Positions 22,553 through 29,145 of a DNA stretch of 34,764 bases are shown one piece after another. Source of the DNA: an uncultured Oscillospiraceae bacterium (GTDB lineage Bacteria; Bacillota; Clostridia; Oscillospirales; Ruminococcaceae); the NCBI GenBank assembly GCA_949298535.1, contig CASFXA010000099.1:1-34764 (forward strand), in the 5' to 3' direction. The notes beneath the pieces are model-generated. The model searched no databases and was not told where the DNA came from. It worked only from the letters and a program-made list of their open reading frames with translations. Position numbers and translations under genes: made by a program. Numbering within the stretch: the stretch's first letter is position 1; each line of letters starts with the position of its first letter.

Positions 22553-23824
22553 TTATTGACCGATCATCATATGCAGGATCTCAATATCTGTCTCTTTCAT
22601 GCCCACCTTGCCCAGGCGCATGATGTTGCGCACTGTGGCGTCGGCATCCTCAGCCACCAGACCTTCGCCGCAGCCGAAGACCCGGCCGCTGAGAGCCATG
22701 TCGCCGGAGAAAAGGGCGGCGTCCACGGCGCTGGCGATTTTGGCGGCGCAGGAAGCTTTGGCGCCATCGCAGACGATGCCGGAGGTGTTGGCCAGGGTAT
22801 TGATGATGGTGCGGCAGACGGCGTCATAATCTCCGCCCCGCAGCCAGGTGACAGCGGCGCCAGCGGCGCATCCGGCCCCCACGACACCGCAGAAGGCGGA
22901 CAGCTTGCCGATTCCGGATTTGATGTAAATGGCGGTGAGATTGGACAGGGTCAGGGCGCGGTACAGCTTGTCCTGGCTGACGCCCAGCTCCTTGGCGTAG
23001 GTGATTACCGGCAGGGAGACGGTCATTCCCTGGTTGCCGGAACCGGAGTTGATCACCACCGGCAACACGCAGCCTCCCATCCGGGCGTCGCTTCCGGCGG
23101 CGGGCATCGCCCGGGCCATGGTGCGGACATTGTTGCCATAGTTGGCCACCAGCGTTGCGCCGACACCGCAGCCGTAGGTGCCCTTGAGGCCCTCCTCAGC
23201 GATACGGGTGTTGCACTGGATCTGGCGGTCCAGGGTGGGGATGAGGGCTTCCAGATCCCCTTCGGTGGCAAACTGGAAGATGCTTTGGAGATCCATTTTG
23301 GGTTTGTCGGAGGAATCGGCCTGAGCGGAAGCGGTCTTTTCCTCGTACAGCGGCACATGATCCTTTTCCACTCTGGTGATATGGGTGTGGCCGTCCTGTA
23401 CTTCCACCAAAGCCTCATGCTCCCCGGCGAAGGCCCGCACGATGATGAACAAATTGCTCACATCCCGGATCAGCTCCACCTGGCAGATCTTTTTGGCCAC
23501 CAGCTCTTTGGTCAGCTGAATGTCTTCAGCAGTCGCGCCGGTGAGAACTTCCAGCTTCTTTTCGCTGTGGCCCACAATGGAGCCCAGGATGGCGCTGGTA
23601 TCAATGCCCTTCATGTTGCCGGTGGTGGGAACAATGACCCCTTTGACATTTTTGATGATGTTGCCGCTGCACTGAACGATGAGACGTTCTGGCATACAGC
23701 CCAGCACCTCTCTGGCCCGGGCGGCGGCAAAGGCGATGGCAATGGGTTCGGTACATCCCAGGGCGGGGACCAATTCTTCCTGAAGGAGAGCGGTATAATG
23801 CTCGCAGGTACACTTATCCAACAT
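22553..23824 (-). CDS. UPF0597/L-cysteine desulfidase family protein (CyuA-like)
   Basis: 423 residues, normal for the family (about 420-440). LVPALGCTEPIAIAFAAA (19-36) carries the first cluster cysteine, C24. The later cysteine-rich segments SAFCGVVGAGCAAGAA and IVCDGAKASCAAK hold the other ligands expected for the [4Fe-4S] cluster that activates water loss or sulfide loss. Characterised members break L-cysteine into pyruvate, ammonia and sulfide; the fold is related to iron-sulfur serine dehydratases. In this operon it precedes an amino-acid dehydrogenase, so another substrate is possible. AAGGAG is 13 bases before the ATG, a wide spacing. First gene of its operon, with a Crp-type site in the promoter. 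Confidence 0.87.
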   Translation of the reverse strand: MLDKCTCEHYTALLQEELVPALGCTEPIAIAFAAARAREVLGCMPERLIVQCSGNIIKNVKGVIVPTTGNMKGIDTSAILGSIVGHSEKKLEVLTGATAEDIQLTKELVAKKICQVELIRDVSNLFIIVRAFAGEHEALVEVQDGHTHITRVEKDHVPLYEEKTASAQADSSDKPKMDLQSIFQFATEGDLEALIPTLDRQIQCNTRIAEEGLKGTYGCGVGATLVANYGNNVRTMARAMPAAGSDARMGGCVLPVVINSGSGNQGMTVSLPVITYAKELGVSQDKLYRALTLSNLTAIYIKSGIGKLSAFCGVVGAGCAAGAAVTWLRGGDYDAVCRTIINTLANTSGIVCDGAKASCAAKIASAVDAALFSGDMALSGRVFGCGEGLVAEDADATVRNIMRLGKVGMKETDIEILHMMIGQ

Positions 23825-23976
23825 AGGTCTAATTTTTCTCCTTTGTCATCTCTTTTTGGTTTACAGGGATGGTATGGCGCGGAAAACAACAAAAACGTAC
23901 GCCATTCAATCCCGGGGAAACCACTGGCGCAAAGGGCAGCCGCCGAGATTTTTGGGTACGTTGTTTTTACAGCATC

Positions 23977-24018
23977 AGTATAAAGTAAAATCGCAAAAAA
24001 GAATGTATCGAATGATAC
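23977..24018 (-). promoter_or_regulatory. Activator-type promoter of the dehydrogenase operon with GTA-N8-TAC palindrome
   Basis: Minus-strand TATACT (23982-23977) has no good -35 box (CATTCT at the 17-base position). Instead the palindrome GTATCGAATGATAC (24005-24018) is centred about 41.5 bases upstream of a start assumed seven bases past the -10. That is the classic class II activator position of Crp/Fnr proteins. GTA-N8-TAC is the NtcA-type consensus and matches the regulator's recognition helix. Confidence 0.6.
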
Positions 24019-24093
24019 CAGAGTTATAGAGAAAAATTTGATTATTTTTTGGCAAAAGTCAACAGTTTCAAAGAGAAGCAGCCCTCCCCTGGC

Positions 24094-24777
24094 TCAGCGG
24101 GAGGACTGCATATAGCGATGGTATTCTTCAGCATTGACCTGAATTCGCCGATTGATGATTCTGATGAAGCCTTCGTTGCACAGCTCGGTCAGCTGGCGGC
24201 TGATGGTGACCCGGGCGCCCCCCACGATCTCCCCCAGCTCGCTGTGGGTATAGTGGATGCGCAGATTGTACCAGCCGGGGTCGGTCATATTCTCCCGTTC
24301 CACCGCAGCGCAGAAAAGCCGTTTCAGGCGGTTTTTGCAGGAATTGAAGGCCAGGTTGCCGATTTCATAGCGGAGGATCAGCATTTTTTGGGAAAAGCAT
24401 TGGAGAAGAGTGTCCCGGAACAATTCGTTTTCCCGCATCAGACGGTAGGTTTCGTTGACAGGGATCAGATAAATGGTGGTTTTGGTTTCAGTTTGAGAGT
24501 AAAGACTGGTCTCTTTGTTGAGAAACAGCGGCGTCTCCCCGAAAAACCAACCGGCGGAGAGCGTGTAAAGGATTTTGAAGCAGCCTTCATTATTGTCCAT
24601 GTAATGTTTGGTGCGGCCACTTTTAATATAGTATACTCCCTCAATTGTTTCCCCTGGCAGCTGAAAGATATGCTTGGGCGGGTAAACCAGATGCTGCGAA
24701 ATGGGGGCCAGCAGCCGGTCCAGCTCCTCACTGTCCAGTGAAGATGTCATCAGGGTAGAGCGTTCAAACATTTCCAA
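24094..24777 (-). CDS. Crp/Fnr-family transcription regulator with NtcA-like recognition helix
   Basis: 227 residues. The start is a TTG at 24775-24777, nine bases after GGAAGG; an ATG two codons later is the alternative. An N-terminal cNMP-binding-type beta roll (about 20-130) contains GVYYIKSGRTKHYM and AGWFFGETPLFL. There is no N-terminal cysteine cluster, so it is not an Fnr-type oxygen sensor. The C-terminal helix-turn-helix reads HSELGEIVGGARVTISRQL. R189, V190 and R194 correspond to NtcA's R187, V188 and R192, which read GTA-N8-TAC. Such a site lies just downstream of this gene, in front of the dehydrogenase operon. It probably activates that operon; the effector is unknown. Confidence 0.88.
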   Translation of the reverse strand: MEMFERSTLMTSSLDSEELDRLLAPISQHLVYPPKHIFQLPGETIEGVYYIKSGRTKHYMDNNEGCFKILYTLSAGWFFGETPLFLNKETSLYSQTETKTTIYLIPVNETYRLMRENELFRDTLLQCFSQKMLILRYEIGNLAFNSCKNRLKRLFCAAVERENMTDPGWYNLRIHYTHSELGEIVGGARVTISRQLTELCNEGFIRIINRRIQVNAEEYHRYMQSSR

Positions 24778-25010
24778 AGCGTTTCACCTTCCGATCACGT
24801 TTGTTTTACCCGCTGAAACCGGGTGCCTTGCCGGGAAAATTCCTTTGAGGGAGACATCCTTGGAAGAAGATCGTCTGACAAAAGGAAATTTATAGGCAGA
24901 GATGATATAAAAAAGCCTGAATTTTGGAAAGTTTCGCCAGAAAAGACAGGTAAATGAATTTTTCCAGAGAGAAAATACCCGGAAGAAGACAGAAAAAATA
25001 TCTACAATTA

Positions 25011-25040
25011 ATTCTATCATAAACTAAAAACTGTCGTCAA
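25011..25040 (-). promoter_or_regulatory. Candidate promoter of the Crp/Fnr-family gene
   Basis: Minus-strand TTGACG (25040-25035), 18-base spacer, TAGAAT (25016-25011). It would give a leader of about 230 bases (24778-25004) in which I see no RNA motif or small gene. Confidence 0.5.
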
Positions 25041-25048
25041 GTCAAACA

Positions 25049-25079
25049 AAAGAAAACCCCTCCATCCAAATGAAGGGGA
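25049..25079 (-). terminator. Terminator after the HD-domain gene
   Basis: On the minus strand CCCCTTCATTTGGATGGAGG leads into GGTTTTCTTTTG; the CCCCT/AGGGG arms are at 25074-25078 and 25057-25061. Confidence 0.7.
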
Positions 25080-25200
25080 GCAAGTTGCATATTGTTATAG
25101 TTGTATAGGAATTTCCCGCGGCTGGATGCCGCTTTCGAGGATGCCTTTCGGAAAACGGCGGATGAAATGGGGCGCAGAAGGAAAAGTCCATCGTGAAACT

Positions 25201-25860
25201 TTACAGCAATACCTGATCGTTGATAATCAGCTGGAATTTCAGCCCCAGTTTATCGGCGGCCTTGCGGCAAAGGATCATCCGGTCCAGGAAAATTTCAAAA
25301 TAATCCATCACGGCGGAGATGCTGGTGTCGATGGTGACCCGCAGGATAAAGCGGGTTTTGTCCTCGCTGATGGTGGCGGCCGCCTGGGTGACGGCATAGT
25401 TGACCCGGTCATGGATGTCAAAGGTGGCGAAATCCCGGTTCCGGACACGGCTGCGGCGGACATCGGTCTTGTCCGCCAGAATCAGGGCCGCCGCCACAGG
25501 ATTGACCGGAAAAGCCGTGGATTCATCATGGTTGCCGATGGCGCTGATGATAGTGGCGATTTCCTCCGCCTCGGCCCCCATTTTATCCAACAAGCGGAAA
25601 GCCATTACCGCTCCGCTCTGGGCGTGGTCGATGCGGTTGATGACATTGCCAATGTCGTGGAGATAGCCGGCGATCCGGGCGAGCTCTGCTTCCCGCGGGG
25701 GGTATCCCAGGGTGAGGAGAATGTCCCGGGCTTTATCCGCCACCAGGCAGACGTGGGCGAAGCTGTGTTCCGTATACCCCAGCGCGATGAGGGTTTCGTC
25801 TTCCTTTTTAATATAGGCACGGATCTGGGGATCCTGACGGATTTGTTCAAAGGTAATCAT
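25201..25860 (-). CDS. HD-domain phosphohydrolase
   Basis: 219 residues; AAAGGA lies seven bases before the ATG. H32 and H36 in EHSFAHVCLVADKAR and H68-D69 in GYLHDIGN give the metal-binding H...HD pattern, with D162-type acidic residues later in the domain. The HD fold hydrolyses phosphate esters of nucleotides or phosphodiesters. The region after about residue 120 (ILADKTDVRRSRVRNR) is typical of a widespread, uncharacterised clostridial HD family whose C-terminal part resembles a small regulatory domain. Its relation to neighbours is loose: nagA upstream has its own terminator. No HD-GYP motif is present, so it should not be called a c-di-GMP phosphodiesterase. Confidence 0.85.
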   Translation of the reverse strand: MITFEQIRQDPQIRAYIKKEDETLIALGYTEHSFAHVCLVADKARDILLTLGYPPREAELARIAGYLHDIGNVINRIDHAQSGAVMAFRLLDKMGAEAEEIATIISAIGNHDESTAFPVNPVAAALILADKTDVRRSRVRNRDFATFDIHDRVNYAVTQAAATISEDKTRFILRVTIDTSISAVMDYFEIFLDRMILCRKAADKLGLKFQLIINDQVLL

Positions 25861-25974
25861 AGCGTATCCTTTCCGGGAGACAGATGAATGGGATTATTGC
25901 TGGAGCCGGCAATGGGTGAAAGAAATTTTCAGAAGGATTGTGCCCCGTTCAGAAAAAATCCATTCCCTGACCGG

Positions 25975-26020
25975 AAGAAAAACAGCCTCCCTTTGTCCAG
26001 CAGGTCGCAAGGGAGGCTGT
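25975..26020 (-). terminator. Terminator after nagA
   Basis: ACAGCCTCCCTT (25982-25993) pairs with AAGGGAGGCTGT (26009-26020). On the minus strand the stem is followed by TTTTTCTT. It lies 160 bases past the nagA stop; the intervening bases hold no supported gene. Confidence 0.9.
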
Positions 26021-26180
26021 ATCTGGAAAAGGCTGCGCTCCCAGTTATCCTGGATCTGTTTTTCCCTGTGGAACAGCTGGAAGAAGAAAATCTTCGGCAA
26101 AGAAGCCGTGGGGGCAGAATCTGAATCCATGGAAAGGATTTTTCTCATTTCTTCCCCCCGGATGGCTTTAGTGGAAGGGT

Positions 26181-27350
26181 TCAGGCGTAGGTTCGGGATT
26201 CCTTTCCGGTCTGATAGAGCAGTTCCCCCTCGGAGAAGGTGGCCAGCACCTGGTATTTGTCGTCCACCATCACCAGGTCGGCGTCCTTGCCCACATCCAG
26301 GGAACCTTTGCGATGGAAGATGCCCAGCATCCGGGCAGGGTTCTCGGTGAGAGGGATCACCGCTTTTTCCACCGGCAGGCCGGTGAATTCCATGATGTTG
26401 CGCAGGGCCTGGATGGTGGTGAGGATGCTGCCGGCCCGAATATCGGTGCCCATGATTTTGGCGTCGCCCCCCCGGACCACCACATTGTTGATTCCCAACC
26501 GATAGATTCCCTCCCGCATCCCTGCGGCCATGATGCTGTCGGTGACGGCGATGACCCTGCTGAGCCCCTTGGTTTTCAGCAGCAGCCGCACCACTGCGGG
26601 ATGAAGATGCTTTCCGTCGCAGATGGCTTCGCAGTAGCCGTCGCTTTCCAATACGGCGGTGGCGATGGCCGGGTCATGCTGCCGCATCAGCTTCATGGCG
26701 TTAAAGGTGTGGGTGGCGCTGACAGCCCCCGCCTCAATGCAGCTCACGGCTGTTTCATAATCCGCGCCGCTGTGCCCCAGGGAGACCCGCACCCCTTCCA
26801 TGGCCAGGCGCTTGGTCAGTTCCGCCGCCCCCTCCAGCTCGGGGGAAAGGGTGATAAGGCGAATTTGCCCCCCGGAGGAATCCTGGAGACGTTTGAACAG
26901 CGGATAGCTGCACGGCTGCAGCAGCTCCTCCGGCATCGCCCCCTTATATTCCGGGGAGAGGAACGGCCCTTCCAGATGGATTCCGTAAATCTGGCTGCAT
27001 TTCAGCGCGTTTTTGGCCTGCACCACAGAGAGGATGGAGCGGAGCATGGTTTCCTCCGTATCGGTGAGGATGGCAGGCAGAAAGGTGGTGGTGCCCTGGG
27101 AGACGAAAAAATCCCGCACATTCCGGATGTCTTTGGCGTCGGCATTATTGAAATCCACCCCGGCCCCTCCGTGGGTGTGAATGTCGATAAAGCCGGGCAG
27201 CACCAGGTTTTCCCGGGCGTCAAAGGTCTTGCCATAGGTGTCCCCAGGGGGCATAATCCCCTTGATTTTCCCGTCTACAATCTTCAGATTGCATCTGCGG
27301 ACAGCTCCGCCGATGACAGCGCGGGCATTGATGATGGTCAAACTGGCCAT
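26181..27350 (-). CDS. nagA: N-acetylglucosamine-6-phosphate deacetylase
   Basis: 389 residues, standard length. The amidohydrolase metal site is visible: HTHGGAG (58-64), E127 in HLEGPF, H193 in SLGHSG, H214 in ATHTFNAM and the catalytic D271 in VTDSIMAAG. The enzyme removes the acetyl group from GlcNAc-6-phosphate in the cytosol, feeding amino sugars from peptidoglycan or mucin to glycolysis. The THTFNAMKLM stretch differs from the common LTHLFNAM, and the RQHDP segment replaces the usual HHREP, so a related sugar phosphate is not excluded. It is not beside nagB or a PTS gene here. Its upstream promoter lies in the divergent region shared with the epimerase-family gene. Confidence 0.93.
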   Translation of the reverse strand: MASLTIINARAVIGGAVRRCNLKIVDGKIKGIMPPGDTYGKTFDARENLVLPGFIDIHTHGGAGVDFNNADAKDIRNVRDFFVSQGTTTFLPAILTDTEETMLRSILSVVQAKNALKCSQIYGIHLEGPFLSPEYKGAMPEELLQPCSYPLFKRLQDSSGGQIRLITLSPELEGAAELTKRLAMEGVRVSLGHSGADYETAVSCIEAGAVSATHTFNAMKLMRQHDPAIATAVLESDGYCEAICDGKHLHPAVVRLLLKTKGLSRVIAVTDSIMAAGMREGIYRLGINNVVVRGGDAKIMGTDIRAGSILTTIQALRNIMEFTGLPVEKAVIPLTENPARMLGIFHRKGSLDVGKDADLVMVDDKYQVLATFSEGELLYQTGKESRTYA

Positions 27351-27425
27351 GATGGATCCTCTCTTTCCCCGGTGAATAATAATGATAAGAATGACGGCTC
27401 ACTGTAAAAATAAAAAGGTAAAATT

Positions 27426-27454
27426 TATGTAAAGAATCTTTTTTGCCGGTTCAA
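27426..27454 (-). promoter_or_regulatory. Candidate nagA promoter
   Basis: Minus-strand TTGAAC (27454-27449), 17-base spacer, TACATA (27431-27426). An imperfect palindrome CCGGTTCAAACGG (27447-27459) covers the -35 box and could be an operator. Confidence 0.5.
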
Positions 27455-27628
27455 ACGGTAGCAATGAAAAGGAAAATAGGCTATCATTGCATATAGAAGG
27501 CCTTGTTTCTGTTTCTTTCAGTCTATAACAAGGGAATACAGATTGTCAATAAAAGGTGGACAAATTTTGTCCCGAACAGCGGGAGACCAGCGGCGCTGGG
27601 GTTGCCAAAGGAAAGGAGCGCTTGGACC

Positions 27629-28513
27629 ATGGAACTGACGATGGAAAACCAATTTCTGCGGGCGGAAGTCACCAGCTTTGGTGCGGAACTGACTTCTCTC
27701 TATCACAAAGGTACTCAGCGGGAGTATATCTGGGGGGGAGAGGCTTCAGTGTGGTCCCGTCAGTCTCCCATTCTTTTTCCCAACTGCGGCGGGGTGAAGG
27801 ACGGAACCTTTCGTATGGGCGGGAAGCCCTACAAAGGCGTACAGCACGGCTTCGCAAAGGATCTGATGCATCATATCGTCTGCGCCGATGACCGGGTGGT
27901 CACCTTCCGGCTGGAAAATTCCAGGGAAACAGCGGATTTTTACCCCTGGCCTTTCTCTTTGCGCACCACCTATAAACTGGACAAAAACTCTCTGATCTGC
28001 CAGTATAACGTAGTCAACTGCCACACTGATCCCATTTATTTCAGCCTGGGCTTTCACACCGGCCTGCGGTGTCCCTTCGCGGTGGGAACGGCGGCCAGCG
28101 ACTATGCAGTGGTGTTTGAGCATGGGGAAAAGCTCACCTATCTGGCCCAGAATGAAGAGGGGCGGCTGCTTCATAAAGCCTATGAAATGGATCTGCCCGA
28201 CGGGCGCATCCCCATTACCAAAGGGATCTTCAGCAAAAGCCTGGTGCTGATGGGGGTGGAGTCCAGCTATATTCAGCTGGAGGAGACCATCAGCGGGGAC
28301 TATATTCGGGTTCGGGGCACCAACAGCCCCTATACGGTGCTGTGGAGCGCGCCGGACAATGTGGCGACGGTTTGTATTGAGCCCTGGTACGGGGTGGGGG
28401 ATTTTGTGGACGCGTCGGGGAATATAGAAGAGAAGGCGGGGATTATCAGACTGCCGGCCAGGCAGGAGTTTACCTGCAGTCAGGTGCTGGAGATCGGTTC
28501 CCGGGACCGGTGA
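27629..28513 (+). CDS. Aldose 1-epimerase family protein (LacX/YihR-like)
   Basis: 294 residues from ATG 27629, ten bases after AAAGGAG; the frame is open further upstream but without a ribosome binding site. Galactose-mutarotase-fold signatures are present: HGFAKD (73-78), SLGFHTGLRCP and CIEPWYGVGD, with the catalytic histidine and glutamate inside them. These enzymes interconvert alpha and beta anomers of free sugars or act on sugar phosphates. The short LacX-like branch is typical of Firmicutes and has no firmly known substrate. It is transcribed away from nagA, so shared amino-sugar or sugar use is possible but unproven. No clear terminator follows within 50 bases. Confidence 0.88.
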   Translation: MELTMENQFLRAEVTSFGAELTSLYHKGTQREYIWGGEASVWSRQSPILFPNCGGVKDGTFRMGGKPYKGVQHGFAKDLMHHIVCADDRVVTFRLENSRETADFYPWPFSLRTTYKLDKNSLICQYNVVNCHTDPIYFSLGFHTGLRCPFAVGTAASDYAVVFEHGEKLTYLAQNEEGRLLHKAYEMDLPDGRIPITKGIFSKSLVLMGVESSYIQLEETISGDYIRVRGTNSPYTVLWSAPDNVATVCIEPWYGVGDFVDASGNIEEKAGIIRLPARQEFTCSQVLEIGSRDR

Positions 28514-28569
28514 GGGGGAAAGGGGTCCAGCCAGCCCCCGGCATTTTTGTGAGGGAATCCCATAAAAGT

Positions 28570-28587
28570 GCGTTAAATGCTTAACAA
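28570..28587. promoter_or_regulatory. Rex-like operator upstream of the hydrogen-sensor module
   Basis: GCGTTAAATGCTTAACAA matches 12 of 14 defined positions of TTGTTAA-N4-TTAACAA, including a perfect right half. It ends 18 bases before the -35 box of the next promoter. Confidence 0.5.
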
Positions 28588-28605
28588 ATTTAGAGAGTTG
28601 TTTCC

Positions 28606-28634
28606 TTGCTTTTCCAGGCGGTTTGTTGTAAACT
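28606..28634 (+). promoter_or_regulatory. Promoter of the ferredoxin/HydS/phosphatase module
   Basis: TTGCTT (28606-28611), 17-base spacer, TAAACT (28629-28634), about 110 bases before the ferredoxin start. Confidence 0.55.
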
Positions 28635-28751
28635 GAAAAACGGAACATTGCCCGCCAAACAGGGCTCTCTCCTTTTGCAGAAATCAGTTTTTCCGGGGCA
28701 AGGGCCTGACGACGATAGCCGGCATTTCCGGCGGATAGGAGAACAGCAAAA

Positions 28752-29000
28752 ATGAAGATCTATGTCTGCATTGGCAGTTCCTGCCATCTGAAAGGTTCCT
28801 ATGACATCATCGCCGTGCTTAAAAAGCTGGTCAGTGACCGGGGGCTGGAAAAAGAAGTGAGCCTCAACGCCTCCTTTTGTCTGGGTCACTGCATTGACGG
28901 CGTAACCATCAAGATTGACGATGAACTGATTACCGGCGTCACGCCGGAAAATATCACCGGAATTTTTGACCGGGCCTGGGCAGAGCGGCATCCTGCCTGA
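28752..29000 (+). CDS. Thioredoxin-like [2Fe-2S] ferredoxin (NuoE C-terminal type)
   Basis: 82 residues forming one thioredoxin-like [2Fe-2S] domain. Ligands C6 and C11 (VCIGSSCHLKG) and C43 and C47 (SFCLGHC) give the CxxxxC...CxxxC pattern of NuoE/HndA/HydC-type proteins. It is an electron carrier in the cytosol. Stand-alone copies commonly lie next to HydS-type [FeFe]-hydrogenase-like sensors, as here, and are assumed to feed or drain them. The start ATG follows GGATAGGAG by nine bases. A long hairpin plus an intrinsic terminator lie between this gene and the sensor gene, so the ferredoxin may be made in excess. Confidence 0.9.
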   Translation: MKIYVCIGSSCHLKGSYDIIAVLKKLVSDRGLEKEVSLNASFCLGHCIDGVTIKIDDELITGVTPENITGIFDRAWAERHPA

Positions 29001-29037
29001 GGCGGCCAACAGAACACGACGGTTTTCCGCCTCAGGC
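28995..29037 (+). repeat. 11-bp inverted repeat overlapping the ferredoxin stop codon
   Basis: GCCTGAGGCGG (28995-29005) and CCGCCTCAGGC (29027-29037) are exact complements with a 21-base loop. No T-run follows; it may protect the upstream message. Confidence 0.6.
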
Positions 29038-29051
29038 GGAGCCGCATCAGC

Positions 29052-29091
29052 CCGGCGGGAGAGGGCTCCCTTTCCCGCCGGCGATTTTTTT
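29052..29091 (+). terminator. Intrinsic terminator between ferredoxin and HydS genes
   Basis: CCGGCGGGA (29052-29060) pairs with TCCCGCCGG (29073-29081), followed by CGATTTTTTTA. No promoter is evident between it and the HydS start, so read-through probably supplies HydS. Confidence 0.8.
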
Positions 29092-29145
29092 ATCACCGGC
29101 ACTCACCCTTTTGTCCGGAGCGCCGGAAGGAAAGGAAGCGACGTT

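Noticed and set aside
12155-24777. Straight assignment as a hydroxyproline catabolic cluster
   Set aside because: The dehydrogenase and DapA-family lyase fit, but no proline racemase/epimerase-type gene, semialdehyde dehydrogenase or HypD is present, and the lyase loop is not diagnostic.
25201-25860. c-di-GMP phosphodiesterase call for the HD protein
   Set aside because: It has the general HD metal site but no GYP motif or the length of HD-GYP domains.
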